Shown piece by piece: positions 8,243 through 15,848 of a DNA stretch of 64,000 bases. Below the pieces are notes generated by a model that saw only the letters and a program-made list of their open reading frames with translations, did no database searches and had not been told where the DNA came from. The stretch comes from Pedobacter sp. Leaf176 (lineage in GTDB: Bacteria; Bacteroidota; Bacteroidia; Sphingobacteriales; Sphingobacteriaceae), in the NCBI RefSeq assembly GCF_001424305.1, contig NZ_LMPD01000003.1, positions 544,387 through 608,386 of the forward strand, read 5' to 3'. A program made the position numbers and the translations under genes. Every line of letters begins with the position of its first letter. Position 1 is the first letter of the stretch.

Positions 8243-9856
8243 ATGCTGCATGATAATTTAATTTTAATTCTCATATTACTGCTCGGCGTAACTTTATTGG
8301 TTATGGTTGGTCAAAAATTAAAAATCTCCTATCCTATTTTTCTTGTTTTAGCTGGTCTAATTATTGGTTTCATTCCTGGCATTCCACATGTAAAAATTGA
8401 TCCAAATATCGTATTTCTACTTTTTTTACCTCCATTATTGTACGAAGCTGCCTGGTTTACTTCATGGAAAGATTTTTGGGAATATAAAGGTGCAATTTTT
8501 TTAATGGCTGTTGGTTTAGTCATCATCACTTCGGTTGCGGTTGCATATGCCTCAGTGGCATTTATTCCTGGTTTTACTTTAGCACTTGGCTTCTTATTGG
8601 GCGGAATTGTTTCACCGCCAGATGCGGTTGCAGCAGCAGCTGTACTTAAAGGATTAAAAATTCCAAAAATGGTAAGCTCCCTTTTAGAAGGTGAAAGTTT
8701 AGTAAATGATGCATCCAGTTTAATCGTTTTTAAATTTGCTTTAGCCACCGTTGCCACCGGAACTTTTGTTTTACATGATGCAGCAATTGATTTTGTTTCA
8801 GTTGCGGGTGGCGGTATTCTGGTTGGTCTGGCCATTGGCGGAATATTCTACGCCATACACAGGTGGTTGCCTACAACTGAAAATATAGATACGGTACTTA
8901 CGCTGATAACGCCATACTTTATGTATATCGTTGCCGAACATTTTGAGGGATCGGGTGTAATGGCCGTTGTATCCGGCGGATTATTGCTATCCAGCCAATC
9001 ACATATTATTCTTACCTCAAGCTCAAGGATAAAAACTGTTTCTGTATGGTCGGCATTAATATTTTTACTAAACGGTGTGGTTTTTATTTTAATTGGTTTA
9101 GCCCTACCCGATATTGTTGCTGGCCTAGGACCCGATTACCCGATTGCCAATGCTATCGGTTACGGTGTCGGAATTAGTATTTTAGCTTTATTGGTTCGTT
9201 TTATCTGGCTGTTTTCTACGGCAAGGATTACCAGCCTGTTCAATAAAAAAACAAGGGTTCGTTATCAGGACATGACCTGGCATTCTTCTTTGGTAATTGT
9301 TTACGCAGGAATGCGAGGTGTTGTATCTCTAGCAGCAGCATTATCAATCCCAGTAATGATATCCGAGCAAATCCCTTTCCCATTAAGGAATGTAATCCTA
9401 TTCATTACGTTTGTAGTAATATTTGTAACCCTGGTGGTTCAAGGGTTAACTTTACCCCTTTTTATTAAATGGTTAAAAATACCCGAGCCAAAACATAAAC
9501 TTTCTGAACAAGAACAAACAAACCAAATCAAGCTTAAATTAATTGATCTCTCTTTAGAGAAACTCCAGGCCGATTATCAGTATCAATGCACACATAACGA
9601 GCTTATGGTGAACTTGAAAGCCGAACTCCAACATTCATTAATTGAGAAAAAAGATACCTTGAAAGCTTTCAAAAACGGGGAGATTGACCAGGTTGATTTG
9701 AAAGCATATCGTGAAATCATGCTGGCTCTAATCCAGGTTCAACGTGATGAATTACATCATTTAAAAAGCAATAGAAATTACGATGATGATATTATAAGGA
9801 AAGAAGAATGGCGTTTGGATTTGGAAGAACTCAGCATTACCTCTTCCGCCTCGTAG
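8243..9856 (+). CDS. CPA1-family Na+/H+ antiporter (NhaP/NHE type)
   Basis: 537 residues with about 12 TM helices over the first ~410 residues and a ~110-residue cytoplasmic helical tail. The family signatures are present: 'SPPDAVAAAAVLKGL' (about residues 125-140) and 'LLEGESLVNDASSL' (about 150-165), whose Asp residues form the ion-binding site in CPA1 exchangers, plus 'GMRGVVSLAAALSIP' near residue 355. It should exchange cytoplasmic Na+ (or K+) for H+ across the inner membrane. The charged tail (Lys/Glu-rich) is the usual regulatory extension. It is convergent with gdhA. Ion selectivity cannot be read from sequence. Confidence 0.9.
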   Translation: MLHDNLILILILLLGVTLLVMVGQKLKISYPIFLVLAGLIIGFIPGIPHVKIDPNIVFLLFLPPLLYEAAWFTSWKDFWEYKGAIFLMAVGLVIITSVAVAYASVAFIPGFTLALGFLLGGIVSPPDAVAAAAVLKGLKIPKMVSSLLEGESLVNDASSLIVFKFALATVATGTFVLHDAAIDFVSVAGGGILVGLAIGGIFYAIHRWLPTTENIDTVLTLITPYFMYIVAEHFEGSGVMAVVSGGLLLSSQSHIILTSSSRIKTVSVWSALIFLLNGVVFILIGLALPDIVAGLGPDYPIANAIGYGVGISILALLVRFIWLFSTARITSLFNKKTRVRYQDMTWHSSLVIVYAGMRGVVSLAAALSIPVMISEQIPFPLRNVILFITFVVIFVTLVVQGLTLPLFIKWLKIPEPKHKLSEQEQTNQIKLKLIDLSLEKLQADYQYQCTHNELMVNLKAELQHSLIEKKDTLKAFKNGEIDQVDLKAYREIMLALIQVQRDELHHLKSNRNYDDDIIRKEEWRLDLEELSITSSAS

Positions 9857-10075
9857 TGATTTTTGAGGCTTAATTTTAATTAACGTGTTACTTTGGTCTG
9901 GAACCGTATTTACGCAATAGCGTAGGATAACACGCAGAAAAAGACTGAAACGGTAGCAGGGCAAACCCTTACCCAAAATTTATCAAACTATACATTTCTA
10001 AAATAAAAAATCCTTGCAAAATTATACATCTGCAAGGATTTTCGCTTTAAGCTTTAGTCATTTGCCTTTCAGCCA
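9857..10075. other. Convergent gap between antiporter and gdhA
   Basis: No gene-like ORF. It contains the gdhA terminator (10007-10042). The part at 9890-9960 (around 'cgtattt acgcaatagcgtagg') is unexplained and may be a decayed intergenic repeat. Confidence 0.5.
10007..10042 (-). terminator. Rho-independent terminator of gdhA
   Basis: Perfect 12-bp stem (AAAATCCTTGCA and its complement) with a 12-nt loop. On the minus strand it is followed by a run rich in T, as expected for a terminator 34 bp past the gdhA stop. On the plus strand the T-run is shorter, so it may also weakly terminate the antiporter transcript. Confidence 0.8.
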
Positions 10076-11497
10076 TTATGGCCAAACACCTAAATTCATA
10101 TAAGAAACCGCGATTTTATCAATTGAATTAACAAAAGCAGCAGTTCTTAATGTCTGTGTACCTGGCTTATTTTTTAATGTTTCACGGATTTCGTGGTAAG
10201 AATGAATCATGGTATCTTCTAATCCGGAGTTTACCAATTCCATTTCAGATGCACCTTTAACTATCATTAAACGATGTTCAGGAAGAATGGTTTTACCGGT
10301 TAAGTTTTCCAGTGTAGCTATTAAATTAGCATTAGAATTAGCCGCATAACGGTTTTCCATACGACCAAATGCTACGTGAGAAAGGTTTTTCAACCACTCG
10401 AAATAGGAAACTGTAACACCACCAGCATTGCAATACATATCGGGGATAATGATACCACCCATTTCTGTAAAGATCGCTTCGGCTTCTGGCGTAGTTGGTC
10501 CATTCGCGCCCTCAGCAATAATTTTTGCTTTTATGTTACGGATATTTAGTTCAGTAAACTGGTTTTCTAAAGCTGCCGGAACGATAATATCGCAATCTTG
10601 CTCTAATCCTTCCATTGAGTTTTTAAAGTCAGTTGCACCTGGGAAACCTAAAATTGAACCGGTGTTTTTGCGATGTGCAAAAACCTCGTCAACGTTTAAG
10701 CCATTAGGGTTGTAAATTGCACCCTCGTATTCACACAAACCAACAATCGTCGCGCCGAATTCGGCAAGGAATTTAGCAGAGTGATAGCCTACGTTACCTA
10801 AACCTTGCACAATCACTCTTTTATCACCTAAACCTGCTTTTAAACCTATTTTAGCCATATCTTCAGCAACATCTACACATTCGCGTACCGCATAAGCAAC
10901 ACCACGACCGGTTGCTTCTTTTCGTCCGCGGATACCATGTAATGCAATTGGTTTCCCTGTTACGCAACCCAAAGCATCGAGTTGACCAGGGTTCATCGTC
11001 ATATAAGTATCTGCAATCCAGCTCATTTCGCGTTCGCCCGACCCATAATCAGGTGCGGGGACGTCGATACCAGGACCAATAAAGTTTTTCTTAATTAATT
11101 CTGTCGTATAGCGGCGGGTGATGGTTTCTAACTCGGCAACGCTGTATTGTTTGGTATTGATTTTAATACCGCCTTTTGCACCACCAAAAGGAACGTTTAC
11201 AATGGCACATTTATATGTCATTAAGGCGGCAAGCGCCATAACCTCATCTTCGTTAACCATTTCGCTATAACGAATACCACCTTTAGTTGGGCTCATATGA
11301 TGCGAGTGTTCTACACGCCAGGCATCGATTACTTCGAAACCATTTCCGCGACGAATTGGGAATTGGAAACGATAAACACTATTACACGCTTTAATCTGGT
11401 TCAATAACCCCTCAGGATGATTGGTGAATTGAGCCGCACTGTCAAAGTTTTTGCATACATCAGCAAAAAACTTGTTCTCGTCTGCTAGATTAGCCAT
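10076..11497 (-). CDS. gdhA: Glutamate dehydrogenase (Glu/Leu/Phe/Val dehydrogenase family)
   Basis: 473 residues. The dimerisation/substrate domain carries 'KGGIRYS' and the catalytic-lysine motif 'VPFGGAKGGI' (about residues 118-127). The C-terminal Rossmann domain has 'VQGLGNVG' (about 230-237). It interconverts glutamate and 2-oxoglutarate plus ammonia in the cytoplasm. The length is slightly over the ~420-450 typical of this branch. Coenzyme preference (NAD versus NADP) is not clear by eye. It lies downstream of ccmB-C-D but is separated from ccmD by 133 bp, so it may have its own promoter. The start ATG at 11497 is the first in a well-conserved N-terminus (MANLADENKFF). Confidence 0.95.
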   Translation of the reverse strand: MANLADENKFFADVCKNFDSAAQFTNHPEGLLNQIKACNSVYRFQFPIRRGNGFEVIDAWRVEHSHHMSPTKGGIRYSEMVNEDEVMALAALMTYKCAIVNVPFGGAKGGIKINTKQYSVAELETITRRYTTELIKKNFIGPGIDVPAPDYGSGEREMSWIADTYMTMNPGQLDALGCVTGKPIALHGIRGRKEATGRGVAYAVRECVDVAEDMAKIGLKAGLGDKRVIVQGLGNVGYHSAKFLAEFGATIVGLCEYEGAIYNPNGLNVDEVFAHRKNTGSILGFPGATDFKNSMEGLEQDCDIIVPAALENQFTELNIRNIKAKIIAEGANGPTTPEAEAIFTEMGGIIIPDMYCNAGGVTVSYFEWLKNLSHVAFGRMENRYAANSNANLIATLENLTGKTILPEHRLMIVKGASEMELVNSGLEDTMIHSYHEIRETLKNKPGTQTLRTAAFVNSIDKIAVSYMNLGVWP

Positions 11498-11630
11498 TTT
11501 TTATTTTTTATGAATTTAGTATGCCGCAAAATTGCCTAAAAAAACCGCATAGTTCCAAATGAAAAAATACTTAGTGTATAGCCAACACCAATTAAAATTG
11601 AAGAGAAAAATAGGTTTAAACTGTTTAAAC

Positions 11631-11849
11631 TTAGATTTTATGTGAGTTTTCTTTTTCGATTTTTTTTAATCTTTTATCGATTGAGAAAAGGTAAGCCAAT
11701 AAACCCACAAGAATAATGACAATACAGGCAACAACAACGTAAATTTTACCGTCGCTGCGCAGCTTATCGGCCATTTCGACACCATTATCCTGAGCAAATA
11801 ACTGAGCAGTAAAAAGCATTAATATTAGGGAGAACACTATCTTTTTCAT
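11631..11849 (-). CDS. ccmD: CcmD-like small membrane protein
   Basis: 72 residues: a cleavable signal peptide (LFAQ-D near residue 20), a short periplasmic stretch, one TM helix (about 37-56) and a charged cytoplasmic tail (DKRLKKIEKEN). This topology and the position 70 bp downstream of ccmC match the CcmD-like protein of Bacteroidota cytochrome c maturation operons. CcmD helps release holo-CcmE from the CcmABC complex in proteobacteria. Sequence similarity to proteobacterial CcmD is low, so the assignment leans on size, topology and context. Confidence 0.75.
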   Translation of the reverse strand: MKKIVFSLILMLFTAQLFAQDNGVEMADKLRSDGKIYVVVACIVIILVGLLAYLFSIDKRLKKIEKENSHKI

Positions 11850-11919
11850 TTTGTATTTTAGTTTTTCTGGTATTGAGTTTTGGACGACTGGTGTTTAATC
11901 TTTTACCCTTGCTCCTTGA

Positions 11920-12582
11920 TCAGTTCGTTTGTTGTTTGTTTTCTAGTAAGCGTAATCTGAAACGGATGGTATAAACCCAGTAGCCGATTAATATCCAGCC
12001 CAAGCATGCCGGGTAAAATACCATACGCATGCGACTATCCAAATCATAACTGTTAAAACCCGGGTTACCGCCATTACCAGGATGTAATGAATCTTTTAAA
12101 CGCGGTAAAACGAAAAGTAAAACCACCATCATCGGGAAAGCGAAAATGTTATAAATAGCTGAAATTTTAGCTCTTTTTTGCTCCTCATCTATCGCATTGC
12201 GAAGGATTAGATAGGCAAAATAAAGCAAAACTGAAATGGCTGCGAAGTTCTGTTTTGGATCGAAACTCCAGAATTGGCCCCAGGTGTATTTTGCCCAGAT
12301 GGCTCCGGTGACTAAACCCAAAAGGCCGAAAATGATACCCGCATTTACACTTTCTACGGCTTTCATATCATCAATTTCACTTTTAGAACTTAGAGATTTG
12401 ATACTATAGAAAACAGAAATTGAGAACAACACAATCATAGCGAACCACATCGGTACGTGGAAATATAAATTCCGGATTGATTCATTCAAAATCGGCAAAC
12501 GGGGCACCCCCAGCAATAAACCTGCAATTGCCGTATAAATGACCAGTACTGAACCTAAAATTTTCCACCAAGTTTTATTCAT
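11920..12582 (-). CDS. ccmC: Heme-handling protein CcmC (CcsA superfamily)
   Basis: 220 residues and six predicted TM helices. The WWD-type periplasmic loop reads WGQFWSFDPKQNFA (about residues 125-138): the pattern is kept, but the third aromatic is Phe rather than the usual Trp. A His in 'LYFHVPMW' (about residue 42) and another in the later loop ('DSLHPG') are candidate axial heme ligands. In System I, CcmC brings heme to CcmE in the periplasm. The gene lies between ccmB and ccmD; the 118-bp gap to ccmB has no obvious terminator. The phylum often shows this form, so the Phe is probably lineage-typical rather than damage. Confidence 0.92.
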   Translation of the reverse strand: MNKTWWKILGSVLVIYTAIAGLLLGVPRLPILNESIRNLYFHVPMWFAMIVLFSISVFYSIKSLSSKSEIDDMKAVESVNAGIIFGLLGLVTGAIWAKYTWGQFWSFDPKQNFAAISVLLYFAYLILRNAIDEEQKRAKISAIYNIFAFPMMVVLLFVLPRLKDSLHPGNGGNPGFNSYDLDSRMRMVFYPACLGWILIGYWVYTIRFRLRLLENKQQTN

Positions 12583-12700
12583 TATTTTTTGTTTTTTCGT
12601 TGTTGGTTATTTAGTTTTTTTGTTTGCTATAGCAGAATAACTAGTTAACAATCATTCTCTGCACTTTATCTTTATTCCTTACTCTTTAGTCCTTGCTCTT

Positions 12701-13372
12701 TTAATCCCTCCAAAGGTAAGGAAATAACAACAAAGAGGTCGCCACGGTAAGTACATTGACCAATAGCAGCATTCCAATTTCATCGTAACTATTCTCCCAA
12801 GGCAGGCCATCTACAGCATTTTTAGCCAATTTTATTAAAAGTATCAGAACAGGAATTATGATTGGAAAACTTAAAATCGCCATTAACATTCCGCCATTTC
12901 CCGCCTTACTCGCAATGGCCGAAACCATCGTAAAAACGGTTGAGAAACTAATACTTCCCATGATAACCGCTACATAATATAATAGCAAGTCAGGTGGTGT
13001 GTAGTCATTAAAAACCATTGTATAAAAACCGAGTGCGACGGTGGTGAGTACCAACATCAGTAAGGTATTATAAACTGTTTTCGAAATAAGCACTGCAGCC
13101 GGACTTGCTAACATATAGCTGTATAGCTGCTGGCCTTTAGTTTCTTGAAGAAAGCTTTTAGAAACGCCATTGATGGATGCAAAAAGCATAATAATCCAAA
13201 AAAGCGCATTCCAAGTCAATCTTTCTTCCTCATTCAGACTTACAAAGGAAAGATAGCAGGTAAAAATAGTTGAAACCACATATAATAAGATACCATTGAT
13301 GGTATATTTGGAACGCCACTCTAACAGTACTTCCTTGTGGATTAAATATTTAACCTCTTTGGCCAGTTGCAT
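12701..13372 (-). CDS. ccmB: Heme exporter permease subunit CcmB
   Basis: 223 residues with six hydrophobic segments, and the CcmB-type opening 'LIHKEVLLEWRSKYTINGILLY'. CcmB is the permease half of the CcmAB ABC complex, which uses ATP to release holo-CcmE from CcmC. No ccmA ATPase is found next to it or elsewhere in the window; the only ABC ATPase here (48055-48762) belongs to the gld cluster. A TAnnTTTG box ends 5 nt before the ATG (13378-13385), pointing to transcription starting at or next to the start codon. It is the first gene of the ccmB-C-D run. Confidence 0.92.
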   Translation of the reverse strand: MQLAKEVKYLIHKEVLLEWRSKYTINGILLYVVSTIFTCYLSFVSLNEEERLTWNALFWIIMLFASINGVSKSFLQETKGQQLYSYMLASPAAVLISKTVYNTLLMLVLTTVALGFYTMVFNDYTPPDLLLYYVAVIMGSISFSTVFTMVSAIASKAGNGGMLMAILSFPIIIPVLILLIKLAKNAVDGLPWENSYDEIGMLLLVNVLTVATSLLLFPYLWRD

Positions 13373-13377
13373 AACCG

Positions 13378-13385
13378 CAAAGATA
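13378..13385 (-). promoter_or_regulatory. -7 box of ccmB, possibly leaderless
   Basis: Minus-strand TATCTTTG, 5 nt (CGGTT) before the ccmB ATG. With the usual spacing from the -7 box to the transcript start, the mRNA would begin at or next to the start codon. Confidence 0.6.
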
Positions 13386-13500
13386 CTTTTATTGATAAAT
13401 ATTGCGAGGGGAATTTGTTGGATTGTTGTAATATTGTTTAAAGTTTAGACCATGAATATTAGCCACGGGAATATTAAATACAAATTGCCAATTAGCTTTA

Positions 13501-13550
13501 GAAAAAATTAATTCATATTATTCCGTGAGCTCCGTGTTTCAGTGGCAAAA
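13501..13550 (+). repeat. Degenerate intergenic repeat, copy 2
   Basis: The right half, 'ttccgtgagctccgtgtttc' followed by 'agtggcaaaa', nearly duplicates 6630-6661. It ends 9 nt before the ogt start codon and so forms its leader. Confidence 0.55.
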
Positions 13551-13559
13551 AATAAATTT

Positions 13560-14038
13560 ATGAATTACGCATCAGTTATAGAATCGCCGATTGGCAAAAT
13601 AACCATCTTAGCCGATGATGATTTTGTCTACACTGTAACTTTTGCTGAAAAAGATACACATGGATTTTATGAAAACGACTTGACCAGAAATGCAGCCAAC
13701 CAGCTAGAAGATTATTTTAAAGGCGATTTAAGGGAATTCAGTTTTCCTGTGAAGCAAAAGGGAACTGAATTTCAACAAGAGGTTTGGCAGAATTTATTAA
13801 ACATTTCTTACGGCGAAATAACCTCCTATGCAAAATTTTCGGCGCATATCCCTTAGCCATCCGGGCAATCGCTTCTGCAAATGGCAAAAACAACATCGCA
13901 ATAGTTGTTCCATGTCATAGAGTAATCGGCAGTAATGGAAAACTAGTTGGCTACGCCGGTGGTTTGTGGCGGAAGCACTGGTTATTGCAACATGAAAGAG
14001 AAATTTCCCAAAGGGGACAGACAGAATTAAAATTTTAG
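13560..14038 (+). pseudogene. ogt: Methylated-DNA--protein-cysteine methyltransferase, frameshifted
   Basis: Two overlapping frames together encode one Ogt/MGMT protein. Frame one (13560-13856) holds the N-terminal domain and '[13 protein letters not shown]', then runs into a TAG. The other frame resumes at 13850 with '[14 protein letters not shown]', the active-site motif 'PCHRVIG' (Cys is the methyl acceptor) and 'GYAGGLWRK', ending at 14038. Family members read I-G-N-P at this junction; here the Gly-Asn and one more base are missing, which fits loss of 7 nt near 13850. The intact enzyme repairs O6-methylguanine by irreversible self-methylation. The break separates the DNA-binding/active-site half from its N-terminus, so the gene is probably non-functional unless the lesion is a sequencing error. 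The cupin gene follows 1 nt later. Confidence 0.88.
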
Positions 14039-14039
14039 C

Positions 14040-14429
14040 ATGAATACAATATCAGATAAAGCCGATACGCCAAATTACTTAAAAGCCATTCGCTTAATTA
14101 ATGTCGGCGATGGCAAATGTGACTTCGAAACCGGAAGCATACCCATCAGACAGCATATCAATACCAATCATTTTTTCGCACAAACAGATACTTCTCTGCA
14201 AAACAGCCCGCATCCTGCACCCAGACGACAGTTTGTTATCACGCTTAAAGGAAAATTAAAATTCACCGTGACGAGCGGTAATACCTTTATCCTTGAACCA
14301 GGAGTTGTTTTAATCGCTGATGATACTCAGGGCGACGGCCATACCTGGGAGATTTTAGACGGTAATGAGTGGGAAAGAATTTATCTCCCATTGGAAAAAG
14401 ATGCTGATGACCATTTTATAGCTGACTAA
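14040..14429 (+). CDS. Cupin-domain protein
   Basis: 129 residues with a single cupin barrel: 'HPAPRRQFVITLKGKLKFTV' and 'FILEPGVVLIADDTQGDGHTWEI' match the two cupin motifs loosely, with a His in each part that could bind metal. It is cytoplasmic with no signal peptide. The substrate is unknown; similar small cupins are annotated only as cupin proteins. Its ATG is 1 nt past the ogt stop, so it is translationally coupled to the broken ogt gene and may suffer polarity from the frameshift. Confidence 0.7.
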   Translation: MNTISDKADTPNYLKAIRLINVGDGKCDFETGSIPIRQHINTNHFFAQTDTSLQNSPHPAPRRQFVITLKGKLKFTVTSGNTFILEPGVVLIADDTQGDGHTWEILDGNEWERIYLPLEKDADDHFIAD

Positions 14430-14463
14430 TCGCAACTAAAAGCAATATCGTTTTCCATTCGGA

Positions 14464-14877
14464 TTACTTCGAAGGGGCCGGGCTAACTAATTTTTCCATT
14501 TTTCTTGTACTAAAAAGCATAAAAATTACGCCAATTAAAAAAACAATCCAACCCCACTGAAAATGAACAACTTTACCGATTAGCTTATTGGCGAAACCGT
14601 ATTTTGTGTAATTATTTGCTGTAAAGTAAACTGCGCCTACGGCCAAAACATACCAGATAGCCATCACCAAACTCATAAATCGGAATGCGCCAGCCTTTCT
14701 GATGAAAAGTATCAGCACGGAAAGTCCAATAATGGCATAAGTGATTAAAAACAAACGCGCATCAGATTGATACAAGTTCCAATTGCCTTTAATCGGCACC
14801 TTCAACATCGGGCAGAAACTCGCCACCACGCATAATAAAATGCCTAACCAGGCTCTGAATTTATTTAGAATCAACAT
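14464..14877 (-). CDS. Small four-helix membrane protein, possibly DUF4293
   Basis: 137 residues with four clear TM helices (about 8-24, 44-61, 68-86, 104-122) and a Lys-rich C-terminus. The size and topology resemble DUF4293 proteins of Bacteroidota, but I cannot confirm the family by eye. It lies downstream of gldC on the same strand; the 152-bp gap contains the 8-bp tandem repeat at 14935-15024, which could affect its expression. Function unknown. Confidence 0.65.
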
Positions 14878-14934
14878 AATTGAAATGATTTTTAGATTTC
14901 CTTCGGTTAATAACTAACTTGTTTGCCAATTTCA

Positions 14935-15024
<90 letters not shown>

Positions 15025-15029
15025 CCAAT

Positions 15030-15365
15030 TTACTTACCTTCAACAATACCCATCTTCTCAGCGAAGTGCGCACAATAATCACGCAAATCTTCTACAATTA
15101 AAGTTTCGTTTGTAGCCTTTAAAAAGCTATCGCCCATGGTTTGCAAAGTTTCGTAGAAGAAACGTTTCATTTCATCAACAGGCATATCTTTTGTCCAAAG
15201 GTCTATTTTTAATGTATTTTTATAGTTATGATCCCAAACCGATAAAAACATGGCCTTAGCCGGCACTTTATCAGCGCTTCCCGAATCTGTACTTTCCCAA
15301 AGGATGTTATCCGGATTATTGGCCTCGTCTAATTCAACTGTTAATTTTATTTCTGCTGTCTTCAT
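15030..15365 (-). CDS. gldC: GldC, gliding-motility-associated protein
   Basis: 111 residues, soluble, no signal peptide. It matches the GldC pattern: 'AEIKLTVELDEANNPDNILWES' near the N-terminus, 'KAMFLSVWDHNYKNTLKIDLWTKDMPVDEMKRF' in the middle, 'DYCAHFAEKMGI' at the end. GldC was named from Flavobacterium gliding mutants but is common in non-gliding Bacteroidota, and its biochemical role is not defined. It is unlinked here to gldA/gldFG (46.7-48.8 kb). The stop is followed directly by the 8-bp tandem repeat. Confidence 0.88.
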   Translation of the reverse strand: MKTAEIKLTVELDEANNPDNILWESTDSGSADKVPAKAMFLSVWDHNYKNTLKIDLWTKDMPVDEMKRFFYETLQTMGDSFLKATNETLIVEDLRDYCAHFAEKMGIVEGK

Positions 15366-15451
15366 ACTATGATTTCACTGATTGTATAGATACCACTGAT
15401 TAATTTTGCGCAAAGATGCTTATTTTTTGATTTGATTATACTGATGAACGG

Positions 15452-15470
15452 ATTACACGAATTTTTTTAC
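15452..15470. repeat. Remnant of the CACAGATT/CCGTG intergenic repeat
   Basis: 'cggattacacgaatttttt' and the preceding 'cactgatt' motifs (from 15373) resemble the elements at 6609 and 13501, in the opposite orientation. It fills the gap between gldC and the next gene. Confidence 0.35.
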
Positions 15471-15477
15471 GCTTTTA

Positions 15478-15750
15478 TTACGCGGTCTTTCGAATGATGA
15501 CGGTCAGAATTATTGTTATCACGATGAAAATCGATTCAACAATCCAGATTCTTTTCAAATCCTTCAGGGTAAAGCGGAAAATTAAATCGGTTATGAAAGT
15601 AACCAGGATCAGACAGCCCAGAATAAGAAGATAAAACCCGCTCATATCAATATGTCGTGGGGCATTATCCTTCGGACTTAAAATATTAAAAGCCGCTAAA
15701 CCCAGGCCAACGGCTCCAATGATATTTAAAGGCGTAATCCTAAGTTTCAT
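15478..15750 (-). CDS. Small three-helix membrane protein, unknown
   Basis: 90 residues with three hydrophobic segments (about 9-22, 37-58, 70-86) and few charged residues apart from a basic loop (RFTLKDLKR). No family recognised. It sits between the DEAD-box helicase and gldC on the same strand, 98 bp after the helicase stop, with an AT-rich 18-bp hairpin in between (15794-15838) that could control read-through. The initial MKLRITPLNIIG is a plausible membrane-protein start. Confidence 0.6.
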   Translation of the reverse strand: MKLRITPLNIIGAVGLGLAAFNILSPKDNAPRHIDMSGFYLLILGCLILVTFITDLIFRFTLKDLKRIWIVESIFIVITIILTVIIRKTA

Positions 15751-15793
15751 CTGTGTTTATTTATTTGTTTTCAATTGTCAGATGGAGCCTTTG

Positions 15794-15838
15794 ACAATTA
15801 AAATAATTATTTAGAAAATTAATAATTATTTTAATTGT
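15794..15838 (-). terminator. Perfect 18-bp AT-rich hairpin after the helicase gene
   Basis: Arms 15794-15811 and 15821-15838 are exact complements (ACAATTAAAATAATTATT) around a 9-nt loop, 10 nt past the helicase stop. It lacks GC pairs and a T-run, so it is not a textbook terminator. A third copy of the arm end at 15773-15780 (AATTGTCA) can pair with 15792-15799, giving a competing smaller hairpin. Confidence 0.5.
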
Positions 15839-15848
15839 GCCGGGTTCA

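Noticed and set aside
8329..8835. 168-codon antisense ORF inside the antiporter gene
   Set aside because: Shadow of a strongly supported gene; its sequence is Ser/Thr/Ala-rich, as expected from reversed membrane-protein codons.
9761..9976. 71-codon minus-strand ORF after the antiporter
   Set aside because: It overlaps the antiporter C-terminus and a non-coding gap, with no recognisable protein features.
13560..14038. Two independent small genes instead of a broken ogt
   Set aside because: The two frames join exactly at a conserved Ogt motif and neither half is a complete domain.
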